57,104 bases of DNA from Bacteroides sp. Lineage in GTDB: Bacteria; Bacteroidota; Bacteroidia; Bacteroidales; Muribaculaceae. A program made the position numbers and the translations under genes. The stretch spans positions 1 through 57,104 of the forward strand of contig JAAVDE010000033.1 of NCBI GenBank assembly GCA_014801955.1. The letters run 5' to 3'. Shown here in pieces: positions 17,062 to 25,610 of this stretch. The notes under the pieces were generated by a model that saw only the letters and a program-made list of their open reading frames with translations, searched no databases and was not told the origin of the DNA. Position 1 is the stretch's first letter, and every line of letters begins with the position of its first letter.

Positions 17062-18699
17062 ATGAAAAGTGAATTAATTGTTGACGTGGCTGCCGACGAC
17101 GTGTCGATTGCCCTGCTGGAAGACTCCCGCCTGGTGTCGCTCCAGAAGGAATCGCGCAGCGTCAGCTATGCTGTCGGCGACATTTACCTGGCCAAGGTTA
17201 AAAAGCTGATGCCGGGGCTGAATGCCGCGTTCGTCAACGTTGGCTATGAGAAAGACGCCTTTCTCCACTATCTCGACCTCGGGCCCAGCTTTGCATCCTA
17301 TATCAGCGAAGTCGATCAGGCGCTTGACCCAAAGAAAGCCCTGCCCGAAACCGCTAAATTCCAACTCCTCCCCGACATTGACAAACACGGCTCCATAACC
17401 TCGCTGCTCCAGCCCGGCCAGCGCCTGCTTGTTCAAATCGTTAAAGAGCCGATTTCTTCCAAAGGTCCGCGCCTCACGACCGAAATCACCTTTACCGGGC
17501 GCAACATGGTGCTCGTTCCTTTCAGCAACAAAATCTCCGTAAGCACCAAAATCAGCACCGCCGCCGAAAAACAGCGCTTGAAAAAAGTTGTTGAGGCCAT
17601 TAAGCCCGAAAACTTCGGCGTTATTATCCGAACCTCCGCCGAGGGCAAAAAAGTTGCAGAACTCAACCATGAAATGCGCGAGCTTGCCCGCCGATGGGAC
17701 GAAACGCTCGAAAATGCCCGCAAGAATGCCGACAAGGCGCCGACGGTGGTCTACGAAGAAGCCGGACGCTCGGTTGGAGTGCTCCGCGACATTTTCAACC
17801 CCGAAACCTTCGAGGCAATCCACGTCAACGACCCCGAAGTCTATCGCCAGCTCCTGAGCTACGTTAATCTCATTGCCCCCGAAAAGGCCGACATTGTTAA
17901 ACTCTACACCAAAGAGGAACCGATTTTCGACACCTTCGGCATTACCCGCCAGATTAAAACCTCTTTCGGAAAAACCGTTAGCTTCCGCTCCGGTGCCTAT
18001 ATCATTATCGAGCACACCGAAGCGCTCCACGTTATCGACGTTAACTCAGGCAACCGCTCGCGGGCCAGCGCCGACCAGGAGAGCAACGCCCTGGAAGTTA
18101 ACTTGCGCGCCGCCGACGAAATTGCCCGCCAGCTGCGCCTGCGCGACATGGGCGGCATAATCGTTGTTGACTTCATCGACATGTCGCTCCAGGAAAACCG
18201 CCAGAAGCTCTATGACCACATGCGCGAGCTGATGGCCTCCGACCGCGCCCGCCATAACATTCTGCCGCTGAGTAAATTCGGCCTGATGCAGATAACGCGC
18301 CAGCGCGTGCGTCCCGACCTTGAAATCGAAACCGCCGAAAAGTGTCCCTCCTGTGCAGGCAAGGGAACCGTCGAGTCGTCGCTGCTTTTTACCGACACTC
18401 TCCATTCCAAGCTCGACTACTGCATCAACGACCTGCAAAAGAGCGATTTCACCGTTTATGTGCATCCATTTGTCGATGCCTATATAAAGAAAGGACTCTT
18501 CAACTCGCTCTATCGCAAATGGCGCAAGGAGTATGGCAACAAGTTCAAAATCGTTCCCGACCAGTCGCTGGCCTATCTGCAATATAAAGTCATAGGCGCC
18601 GACAAGCAGGAAATTGACCTCCGCGAGGAAAAAGACACTTCCTCGGCCGCAACCAAAAACAAACGCAAAGCAAAGACCCGAAACGTCGAATCCGACTAA
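17062..18699 (+). CDS. rng: Ribonuclease E/G family protein
   Basis: A 545-residue endoribonuclease for rRNA maturation and mRNA decay. An S1-like domain is near the N-terminus (SYAVGDIYLAKVKKLMPGLNAAFVNVG), followed by the RNase H-like/DNase I-like core with IIEHTEALHVIDVNSG and GGIIVVDFIDM (catalytic Asp residues). The Zn-link CPSCAGKGTV is at about 433. The long C-terminal scaffold of E. coli RNase E is absent, so it is RNase G-like. The same genome fragment also carries RNase Y. It is transcribed singly, between a large hairpin and a bidirectional terminator. Confidence 0.95.
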   Translation: MKSELIVDVAADDVSIALLEDSRLVSLQKESRSVSYAVGDIYLAKVKKLMPGLNAAFVNVGYEKDAFLHYLDLGPSFASYISEVDQALDPKKALPETAKFQLLPDIDKHGSITSLLQPGQRLLVQIVKEPISSKGPRLTTEITFTGRNMVLVPFSNKISVSTKISTAAEKQRLKKVVEAIKPENFGVIIRTSAEGKKVAELNHEMRELARRWDETLENARKNADKAPTVVYEEAGRSVGVLRDIFNPETFEAIHVNDPEVYRQLLSYVNLIAPEKADIVKLYTKEEPIFDTFGITRQIKTSFGKTVSFRSGAYIIIEHTEALHVIDVNSGNRSRASADQESNALEVNLRAADEIARQLRLRDMGGIIVVDFIDMSLQENRQKLYDHMRELMASDRARHNILPLSKFGLMQITRQRVRPDLEIETAEKCPSCAGKGTVESSLLFTDTLHSKLDYCINDLQKSDFTVYVHPFVDAYIKKGLFNSLYRKWRKEYGNKFKIVPDQSLAYLQYKVIGADKQEIDLREEKDTSSAATKNKRKAKTRNVESD

Positions 18700-18730
18700 T
18701 CTCCCCCTCCCTCACATATAACAGCATTGC

Positions 18731-18770
18731 AAAGCCGCCTCCGCCTCACTGACGGAAGCGGCTTTCGCTT
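18731..18770. terminator. Terminator between rng and the glycan cluster
   Basis: Arms AAAGCCGCCTCCG (18731-18743) and its near-complement at 18753-18765 pair in 12 of 13 positions and are followed by a T-rich run on the plus strand. The stop codon of the converging gene lies in the loop, so the hairpin may serve both directions. Confidence 0.75.
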
Positions 18771-19996
18771 TTGCCGCTGAGCAGGGCAGAAATAATGTTG
18801 GTCGTTGCGCAGCCGGTTGCGGGCGGAATCAGGTAGGTTTGCAGGTAGTGTTCTCGCCCTTCCTTCAGCGGGTCGTTGCCGCTCAGAACGTCGTTGATGA
18901 ACTGCTCGATGTCGGCGCGTGTTGTTGCGTGGTAGTGGAGGGCAAAGGCGCGGCGGTGCATTTCGTTCAGGCCGGTCGAGTAGTCGCCGCCGGGGCGCAG
19001 CAGATACATGACCGGCTTGCCGGTAAAGAGATATTCCATCGTGAAGGAGCCGCAGTCGTGGATCATCGCGTCGGAGTGTTTCAGCAGACCCAGGTAGGTT
19101 CCGCTCTCGAACTGGCTCCACTCTACGCGGCTCCAGCGGTCGAAATAGCGGTCGGTGGCCTCTTTGCCCCATATGGTTTCGAGTTTTCCGCGCAGCCACG
19201 GATGGGGCTTGAAGGCCCACTGAACGCGGTCGGAATATTTTTCGGCCAGCTCGAGCATTATCGGCCCCAGGGTCAGGAAAGTTGAGAGCTGCATCCAGTC
19301 AACGTCGGTTATCGTGTGGTGTGGAGCGTAGATTATGCGCTTCTTTCCCGCCGACGGCTTCCAGGGGTCGGCAACCTGCTGCGCCGGCGTCAGCAGTTCG
19401 TCCATTACGGGCAGGCCTGTGGCCAGGCCGTTTGCCGCGTGGTTTTTGTTCAGCCGGCGGTAGGTTTCGAGATTCAGGCTGTTTTCGTAGTAGACCTGCC
19501 AGCAGTGGCCGATAAGGGGAATGTCGGTGGCCCACCATTCGGTTGAGCTGCGCATGGAGTAGATAACGTAGCAGAACAGGGCGTTGCGGTTGCGTTCGAA
19601 CGAATGGGCCGGAACGTAATAGTGTTCGTAGGGGTGCTGAAAAAATATGATGTCGGGGCTGAGAGTGCGGCAAATGGTTTCATCCTCGGCGAGTTCGCGG
19701 AAGGGATAGCCCTGCTCGCGAAAGTATTGGCGCAGCTCGGCCCTGGAGTCATCGCTCGGCTGAATAACGATAGCGAGCATCGGGCTGAAGCGCGGGTGAT
19801 CGACCATTTGGCGATAGAGCCGCTCGGTTTTCCAGGAGGCGAGGTTCGAAACGGCGAAAACTACCGATATGCTTTTTTTATGGCGCAGGCGCCACACCCT
19901 TGCCGGCATAATCGCGTGGTCGTAGAGCTGCCAGAAAATAGTGTCGGGCAAATCCTTGAACCACTGAATAAAGCGTTTGATTTTCTTGGAGCGCAT
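18746..19996 (-). CDS. CDP-glycerol glycerophosphotransferase-like protein
   Basis: A 416-residue GT-B-like protein resembling the TagF/TagB family that adds polyol phosphates to glycans. Seen motifs are IIYAPHHTI (about 225), WAFKPHPWLRGKLE (about 265) and HDCGSFTMEYLFTGKPVMYLL (about 315), which match the family's HxT, KxHP and D-x-S-x-x-x-[DE]-x-x-x-x-x-KP patterns. No signal peptide or membrane helix is evident; a peripheral membrane role is likely. It is the last gene of the long minus-strand chain, overlapping the GT2 gene upstream by one base. It may transfer a phospho-polyol or sugar onto a surface glycan; the donor is unknown. Confidence 0.78.
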   Translation of the reverse strand: MRSKKIKRFIQWFKDLPDTIFWQLYDHAIMPARVWRLRHKKSISVVFAVSNLASWKTERLYRQMVDHPRFSPMLAIVIQPSDDSRAELRQYFREQGYPFRELAEDETICRTLSPDIIFFQHPYEHYYVPAHSFERNRNALFCYVIYSMRSSTEWWATDIPLIGHCWQVYYENSLNLETYRRLNKNHAANGLATGLPVMDELLTPAQQVADPWKPSAGKKRIIYAPHHTITDVDWMQLSTFLTLGPIMLELAEKYSDRVQWAFKPHPWLRGKLETIWGKEATDRYFDRWSRVEWSQFESGTYLGLLKHSDAMIHDCGSFTMEYLFTGKPVMYLLRPGGDYSTGLNEMHRRAFALHYHATTRADIEQFINDVLSGNDPLKEGREHYLQTYLIPPATGCATTNIISALLSGKSESRFRQ

Positions 19997-21057
19997 CAGA
20001 GGTGGCAGAGGGGGGCTAAAATGTAGGCGGTAATCCAGCGGCGCAACTTATAGCGGCGGCCAATGTTGCGGCGAATGGCGCGCTCGAAGCGCGGACGCCC
20101 GGGATGAACGTCGCCGCCCAGGGCCCTGAGCCGGCGCATGGTGCGGAAAATGCGGGCCAGGGAGGCGCCGCCGAGAATCATTGAGCAGAGCGCGCGGTTA
20201 TAGCCGATCTTGAACATCAGCTCAGGTCCGCCGAGAACCCGGGGCGAGCTTTGGCCGGCGGCGGCGAGCCGGCGCTCAACGTCGAGCAGTTCGGCCAGAT
20301 AGTCGGCGTAGGCTTGGCCGATGGCTGTCAGCCTGGCGGGGTCGGTGACGTGCATGGCGCTGTTGCTGCGCTGGTGGTAGAGATAGAGGGCGCGGTCGGT
20401 GTAGAGCACGCGCGGGTTGGCCAGCATCGTGTGCCAGGTTTGAATCAGGTCCTCGCCGATGGTCAGAGCCGGATTGAAAAGAATCCGGTTGTCGGTCAGG
20501 AACCGGCGGCGATAGATGGTTGACCAAACGTTGTGGTGGAGCGGCGGCCCGGCGAGGCCGTTTGTTTGGCAAATGAAGTCGGCAGCCGAAGAGTCATGGA
20601 AATCTTCGGCTGTCAGATTCGCCGGCGGAACGTTGGCCTGCATGGAAAGGTAGGCCGGAGTGTCGATTTCGCGAAATGTGAATTTCACGATGTCGGCGTT
20701 GCGGCGCGCGGCTTCGAGGCAGAGCGGCATCAGCGAGTTCTGCAGCAGAATGTCGTCGCTGTCGATGAAATACACAAACTCGCCCCGCGCCATTTTCAGG
20801 CCGAGATTGCGCGCGGCGGAAACCCCGCGGTTTTCGGTGTGGACAACCCGGATGGAGTCCGGGTTAAGCTGCCTGCGGCGCTCGGCAACGGCAAGAGTGG
20901 AGTCGGTCGAGCCGTCGTCGACAATAATCAGTTCCCAACGGTCGGCGTCGATTGCGGCGAACTGATGGTCAACGACGTTGGTTATGGCAAAGTCGAGAAA
21001 CTCGCCTACGTTGCAGGCCGGCATTACGACGCTCAGCTCAGGAACAGCTCTCTCCAT
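19996..21057 (-). CDS. Family 2 glycosyltransferase (copy A)
   Basis: A 353-residue GT-A glycosyltransferase. The N-terminal domain has LSVVMPACNVGEFL, IIVDDGSTDSTLAVA and the DxD-type site YFIDSDDILL (about 98). The C-terminal half ends with GGDVHPGRPRF and a basic/hydrophobic tail (RRYKLRRWITAYILAPL). It is clearly paralogous to the GT2 at 22208-23281 along its whole length, including the tail motif. Its start overlaps the GT4 gene by 25 bases. The sugar added is unknown. Confidence 0.9.
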   Translation of the reverse strand: MERAVPELSVVMPACNVGEFLDFAITNVVDHQFAAIDADRWELIIVDDGSTDSTLAVAERRRQLNPDSIRVVHTENRGVSAARNLGLKMARGEFVYFIDSDDILLQNSLMPLCLEAARRNADIVKFTFREIDTPAYLSMQANVPPANLTAEDFHDSSAADFICQTNGLAGPPLHHNVWSTIYRRRFLTDNRILFNPALTIGEDLIQTWHTMLANPRVLYTDRALYLYHQRSNSAMHVTDPARLTAIGQAYADYLAELLDVERRLAAAGQSSPRVLGGPELMFKIGYNRALCSMILGGASLARIFRTMRRLRALGGDVHPGRPRFERAIRRNIGRRYKLRRWITAYILAPLCHL

Positions 21058-22196
21058 TGACCGGCAATCTTTTCGATTGATAGTTCGTTGAGAAATGAGG
21101 CGTTGGCCTCAACGATTTCGCGTCGCTCTTCGGGCGAGGCCATCAGCTGCGACAGCTCGGCGGCGAACCGGGCATCGTCGCCCGGCTCAATAACGATTCC
21201 GCGGCCGTCGGTGAGCAGCTCCCTGACGCCCGACGTGCAACCGAAGGCAATGGGCGCTGCCTTATAGAGCATCCCTTCGACCAGCGCCATCGGCCAACCT
21301 TCATATTCCGACGTGAGGCAGATGATTGACGCTGACTTGAGATATTCGGCGGGATTTTTGGAGAAACCGCAAAATTCGATGTTTTGAATCTTCAGATCGG
21401 CGGCCAGCTGCTCGAGGTTGGCGCGCTCGGGGCCGTCGCCAACGAGGCGGAGCTTCCAGCCGGGGTGGGAGCCGGCGACCTTGGCGAAGATGCGCAGCAG
21501 GCGGTCAACGCGCTTGTCGGGATAGGAGAGGCGTCCAAGATAGATTACCTCGCGCCGCTTGTCGGCGAGGCTGACTTCATCGGGCTTCGCGGCGACGGGG
21601 TTATAGATGGCGCGGAATTTATCGGCGCATCGGGGGTGGAGAGCCGTTAGCTGAGAGCGGAAGCCGTTGGTCAGGGTGATGTAGGCGTCGACGTCGGTTG
21701 CCGTTTGGAGGGCGCGTTTGATGTAGCGGCGCGTGTAGGAGCGAAACAGCTTTTCGCGCAGGTGCTTGAGCAGGAACCATTTCAGATATGCCGCCCGGTC
21801 CGACTTCTTTCCCCGGTAGCTATCCTTGATAATTGCCTGAAAGAGCGGAACGTTATGGTGATGATAAATAACCTTGCCTCCCGGAGCGAGCCGTGCGCGC
21901 AGTTTGGAAATGTCGGCCAGGTCGTCGCTGATCATCCAGAGCACGTTGCCTTTCAGCGGCCCGATGACGTCGCAGAGCGCAGCGGTCGTTTTCGGCGAGT
22001 AGCGGGCCAGCTCGAAGTCAACGAATATGATTTCGGAGTAGAGGGCCTCGACGCGTTCGCGACATTTTTCGATAACCTTCTCGGTTATCAGAATGAACTC
22101 GAAACCCGCGGGTTTGAGAGCCTTAACGATTGAGTCGGTAACGGTTTCCGCGCCGCCCCCGAGATATTGGGGGATGATTACGATTATACGCTGCAT
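21033..22196 (-). CDS. Family 4 glycosyltransferase
   Basis: A 387-residue GT-B glycosyltransferase. The N-terminal domain begins IIVIIPQYLGGGAETVT, the glycine-rich acceptor-side loop. The C-terminal domain has EVIYLGRLSYPDKRVDRLL, WKLRLVGDGPE and TSEYEGWPMALVEGM, the retaining-enzyme E-x7-E-type nucleotide-sugar site. It sits between the two paralogous GT2 genes, overlapping copy A and 11 bases from copy B. All four glycan genes are on one strand, so they probably build a single short glycan. Confidence 0.92.
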   Translation of the reverse strand: MQRIIVIIPQYLGGGAETVTDSIVKALKPAGFEFILITEKVIEKCRERVEALYSEIIFVDFELARYSPKTTAALCDVIGPLKGNVLWMISDDLADISKLRARLAPGGKVIYHHHNVPLFQAIIKDSYRGKKSDRAAYLKWFLLKHLREKLFRSYTRRYIKRALQTATDVDAYITLTNGFRSQLTALHPRCADKFRAIYNPVAAKPDEVSLADKRREVIYLGRLSYPDKRVDRLLRIFAKVAGSHPGWKLRLVGDGPERANLEQLAADLKIQNIEFCGFSKNPAEYLKSASIICLTSEYEGWPMALVEGMLYKAAPIAFGCTSGVRELLTDGRGIVIEPGDDARFAAELSQLMASPEERREIVEANASFLNELSIEKIAGQWRELFLS

Positions 22197-22207
22197 AGAG
22201 GTTTTGG

Positions 22208-23281
22208 TCAGAGTCCGAGGCGGGTTAGGATGGTGAGCAGATAGGATGCGATGAAGCGGCGCAGTTTGGTCCGGCGGTTCATCTGCGAGGAGTCATAGAA
22301 GGGAGTGAAGCGCGGACGCCCGGGGTGGACGTCGCCGCCATAGCTGCGATATAGTTTCATTGCCCGATAAATGGTGCGCATTGGGAATCCCATGACTATC
22401 AGGGTGATGGCCGCCTGGTAGTAGCCGAACTGATAGTTTCGGCGAATGTCGGCAAGCGTTTGGGGCTCCATTTGGCCGGCACGCTCAACCCGGTTCAGCA
22501 GTTCAATCATAGTGCCGGCAAACTTTATGCGCTCGAACTGGTAGCGCTCAATGCGCTCGCGCTGAGTCGGGTGGGAAATGCTTCCCCGGCGCTGATGGTA
22601 GAGCAGCAGCGCGGCGGGAGTGTAGGCAACGGTGTTGACAGCCGGAATTGCGCTCCAGGTCATCGCCTCGTCCTCGCCGGAAGTCAGCGCCGGGTCGAAA
22701 CCGAGGCCGTTGTCGGTCAGCAGCCGGCGGCGGAAAATCGTTTGCCAGGTGCTGGTGTGAATCATCGGGAGCGACATGCCGTGGGTCTTTGCCAGATACT
22801 CCTTGCAGCTCATCAGCTCAATATCCTCGGCGGTTAGCCGGGCAGCGGGAACATTGCCGCTCAGCTCGGAGTATTCCTCAGGCGAAATTTGCCGGAACAT
22901 GAATTTGATAACGTCGGGCTTGGCCGCCGCCGTCAGGCCGAGCAGCTGCCCGAGCGAGTCGCGCAGCAGAATGTCGTCGCTGTCGATAAACATAACGTAT
23001 TCGCCGCGGGCGGCGGCGAGGCCGACGTTGCGGGCCGTGGAAACTCCCCGGTTCTCAACGCGCAGCAGGCTGACGGAGCCGGGATAGCGTTCCACCCACG
23101 GCTCAATTTCCAGGTGGGAACCGTCGGTCGAACCGTCGTCAACAACAATCAGCTCCCACTGTTCGGGATGCATTGCCGCGAATTGGTCGACGACAATGTT
23201 TTTCATTGTGAACGGCAGGTAGGTCCGGGCGTTATAGACCGGCATGACTATGCTGATTGAGGGTGTCCGGGCGGCTTCCAT
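22208..23281 (-). CDS. Family 2 glycosyltransferase (copy B)
   Basis: A 357-residue GT-A glycosyltransferase with ISIVMPVYNARTYLPF, LIVVDDGSTDGS and YVMFIDSDDILLRDSLG. It shares with copy A (19996-21057) the ENRGVS-ARN-GL core, the LYHQR block and the C-terminal GGDVHPGRPRF motif. The pair therefore arose by duplication around the intervening GT4 gene. It starts 24 bases after queE on the same strand, which makes the glycan genes an extension of a housekeeping chain. Acceptor and donor are unknown. Confidence 0.9.
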   Translation of the reverse strand: MEAARTPSISIVMPVYNARTYLPFTMKNIVVDQFAAMHPEQWELIVVDDGSTDGSHLEIEPWVERYPGSVSLLRVENRGVSTARNVGLAAARGEYVMFIDSDDILLRDSLGQLLGLTAAAKPDVIKFMFRQISPEEYSELSGNVPAARLTAEDIELMSCKEYLAKTHGMSLPMIHTSTWQTIFRRRLLTDNGLGFDPALTSGEDEAMTWSAIPAVNTVAYTPAALLLYHQRRGSISHPTQRERIERYQFERIKFAGTMIELLNRVERAGQMEPQTLADIRRNYQFGYYQAAITLIVMGFPMRTIYRAMKLYRSYGGDVHPGRPRFTPFYDSSQMNRRTKLRRFIASYLLTILTRLGL

Positions 23282-23305
23282 TGGTCGGGTCGGGGTCGGG
23301 GGGGA

Positions 23306-23854
23306 TTAGCGGATGTTGATGAGCTTATGGGTCTGGAGGGAGAGGCGCCAGCGGGGATGGGCTTTCAGCCAGTCGACGCAAAGGTCGGTATTGGAGCAGC
23401 TGAGCGGCTGCAGGCAGTAGGCGCGGGCCCGGGGCAGCTGCGCGGCAATGGCCTCGGGGTCGGCGCCGGGGGTGAGCAGCACCTTCAGTTCGTCGATGCG
23501 GCCGATGGAGTAGGGGGGCGTTTTGGGCGAGCAGGTTACCCAGTCGACGGAGTCGGGCAGCGGCAGCGAGCCGTTGGTTTCAACGTGGACGCGGCGCCCC
23601 GTTGCCTGAACGGCGCGCACCAGCGAGTCGGTCAGCTGCAGGGCGGGTTCGCCGCCGGTGAAGATAACGATTTCGGCGGGATAGCGGCTGATTGCCTCAA
23701 TGATTTCCTCCTCGGTCATTTCCGAGAAGCGGGCAAAGTCAGTGTCGCAAAACTCGCAGGCGCGGTTGCAGCCGCTGAATCTCACGAAAACCGCCGGGCA
23801 GCCGGCATGAACGCCCTCGCCCTGAAGCGAATAGAAGATTTCGTTGACGCGCAT
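23306..23854 (-). CDS. queE: 7-carboxy-7-deazaguanine synthase
   Basis: A 182-residue radical SAM enzyme of the queuosine/preQ0 pathway. The N-terminus MRVNEIFYSLQGEG is diagnostic, and the cluster motif is CNRACEFCDTDF (CxxxCxxC) near residue 29. IVIFTGGEPALQ is the SAM-binding GGE motif. It overlaps the queD stop codon by one base, so product and substrate enzymes are coupled. queC and queF are not in the window. Confidence 0.96.
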   Translation of the reverse strand: MRVNEIFYSLQGEGVHAGCPAVFVRFSGCNRACEFCDTDFARFSEMTEEEIIEAISRYPAEIVIFTGGEPALQLTDSLVRAVQATGRRVHVETNGSLPLPDSVDWVTCSPKTPPYSIGRIDELKVLLTPGADPEAIAAQLPRARAYCLQPLSCSNTDLCVDWLKAHPRWRLSLQTHKLINIR

Positions 23855-24186
23855 CAGTCTTTGAAGTAGCTGGCGGTATTGCCCTCCGATTCCTGAACGT
23901 CGACGCGCACCGCCGTTGGAATCTGGTCGCAGATCCAGCGGGCAATGTTTTCGGCCGTGGGGTTGAAGGGCAGAATTTCGTTTAGGTTAGCGTGGTCGAG
24001 GCGCGAAAGGATTTTTTCCTTTATGTGGGTGAAGTCCTCGACCATGCCGTTGGCGTTGAGCGTAGGGCTTTCGCAGGTAACGGTGACTATCCAGTTATGG
24101 CCGTGGAGGTTGGTGCATTTGCTGGGGTAGTCGAGCCGCAGGGAGTGAGATGCGGAGATTTCTAATCTTTTTGTGACTCTATACAT
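23854..24186 (-). CDS. queD: 6-carboxytetrahydropterin synthase
   Basis: A 110-residue PTPS-family enzyme making the QueE substrate. Zinc ligands are in ISASHSLRL and LHGHNW, and DFTHIKEKIL and LDHANLNEIL carry other conserved residues. EGNTASYF at the C-terminus is also typical. The gene overlaps cca by 25 bases and queE by one. The usual catalytic Cys is expected near KCTNLHGHN and is present. Confidence 0.96.
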   Translation of the reverse strand: MYRVTKRLEISASHSLRLDYPSKCTNLHGHNWIVTVTCESPTLNANGMVEDFTHIKEKILSRLDHANLNEILPFNPTAENIARWICDQIPTAVRVDVQESEGNTASYFKD

Positions 24187-25610
24187 ACGTCGGGCAAATC
24201 ATTAACTTTAGTTAGGCCGATTTTTTCGGCAATCGGGAGCATAAACTCATAGGCGGCGAGGCGGTCGTTGGGAATCTGGCCGTCGAGAATGGCGTCTTTG
24301 ATGGCTTCCTTGAGTTCCTTGATGGGTTTCGAGGGGGGGATGTTGAAAATCGTCATGATGTCGTTGCCGGTAATCGGAGGCTGGAAGTTGCGGATTCGGT
24401 CGCGCTCTTCGAGTTCAACGAGTTTGCGGCGCACCAGGGCGAAGTTGTCGAGGCATTTTTTGAGTTTTTCGGGTCGGCCGGTCGTAATGTCGGCTTCGCA
24501 GAGGGTCATCAGCGAGTCAATGTTGTCGCCGGCGTCGAAAAGCAGCCGGCGCACGGCGCTGTCGGTAACGATCTCCTCGCTCAGAACGATCGGGCGCATG
24601 TGGAGCTCCACCATTGTTTGCACGAACTTCATCGGCTCGCCCAGCGGCAGGCGCAGGTCGCGGAAAATCGAGGGCACCATTTTTGCGCCGACGAAGTTAT
24701 GGTTATGGAACGTCCAGCCGATTTTCGGGTCCCATCGCTTGGTGCGCGGCTTGGCGATGTCGTGGAGCAGGGCGCTCCAGCGCAGCCATAGGTCGTCGGT
24801 CTTTTCGGCGACTTTGTCGAGCACCTTCATCGTGTGGTCGAAGTTATCCTTGTGGGCGCGGCCGTTGACAACGTCGACCTTCTGCATCTCCTCCAACTCG
24901 GGCAGAATATAGTGGAGCAGGCCGGTTTCGAGCAGCAGGCGCCAGCCGATGGAAGGCTTGGGGGCCTTCATGATTTTGTTGAGCTCCTCGGCGATGCGCT
25001 CGCGCGAAATGATTTCCAGGCGGGAGGCGTTGCGGCAGATGCCCTCGTAGGTGTTGCCGTCGATTGCGAAGCGCAGCTGCGTTGCGAAGCGAACGGCGCG
25101 CATCATTCGCAGCGGGTCGTCGGAGAAGGTAACGTCGGGGTCGAGCGGAGTGCGCAGAACGCGCCGCTCCATGTCGGCCAGGCCGTTGAAGAGGTCAACC
25201 ACCTCGCCGAAGCCTTCGGCGTTGACGCGCAGGGCCAGGGCGTTGACCGTGAAGTCGCGGCGCGAAATGTCGTCGACCAAAGTGCCGTCTTCAACAACCG
25301 GCTTGCGCGAGTCGTGGCTGTAGCTTTCGCGACGGGCACCAACGAACTCCAGCTCCAGGTCGCGGGAGTTGACGCGCGCGGTGCCGAAGTTCTTGAACAC
25401 GCTCAGGTGCGCTCCGCGACCCAGCTTGCGAGCAACCGCCTTTGCGAGCTCAATGCCGGAGCCGACCGTTACGAAGTCAATGTCTTTGCTGGGGCGCTGC
25501 AGAAGGCAGTCGCGAACGTAGCCGCCAACGGCATACGCTTCGAGCCCGAGCGAGTCGGCGGCTTCGCCGACCAGGCGCAGGGTGTTTATGTCCTTTTCGG
25601 GAATGTTCAT
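24162..25610 (-). CDS. cca: CCA tRNA nucleotidyltransferase with HD domain
   Basis: A 482-residue class II nucleotidyltransferase that adds or repairs the 3' CCA of tRNAs. The catalytic loop AYAVGGYVRDCLLQRPSKDIDFV is near residue 26, followed by RRDFTVNALALRV and the RMMRAVRFATQL motif. An HD-type domain with LHDIAKPRTKR and a C-terminal tail follow. Neither tRNA-Glu gene in this window encodes CCA, so such an enzyme is essential. It overlaps its upstream and downstream genes. Confidence 0.96.
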   Translation of the reverse strand: MNIPEKDINTLRLVGEAADSLGLEAYAVGGYVRDCLLQRPSKDIDFVTVGSGIELAKAVARKLGRGAHLSVFKNFGTARVNSRDLELEFVGARRESYSHDSRKPVVEDGTLVDDISRRDFTVNALALRVNAEGFGEVVDLFNGLADMERRVLRTPLDPDVTFSDDPLRMMRAVRFATQLRFAIDGNTYEGICRNASRLEIISRERIAEELNKIMKAPKPSIGWRLLLETGLLHYILPELEEMQKVDVVNGRAHKDNFDHTMKVLDKVAEKTDDLWLRWSALLHDIAKPRTKRWDPKIGWTFHNHNFVGAKMVPSIFRDLRLPLGEPMKFVQTMVELHMRPIVLSEEIVTDSAVRRLLFDAGDNIDSLMTLCEADITTGRPEKLKKCLDNFALVRRKLVELEERDRIRNFQPPITGNDIMTIFNIPPSKPIKELKEAIKDAILDGQIPNDRLAAYEFMLPIAEKIGLTKVNDLPDVCIESQKD

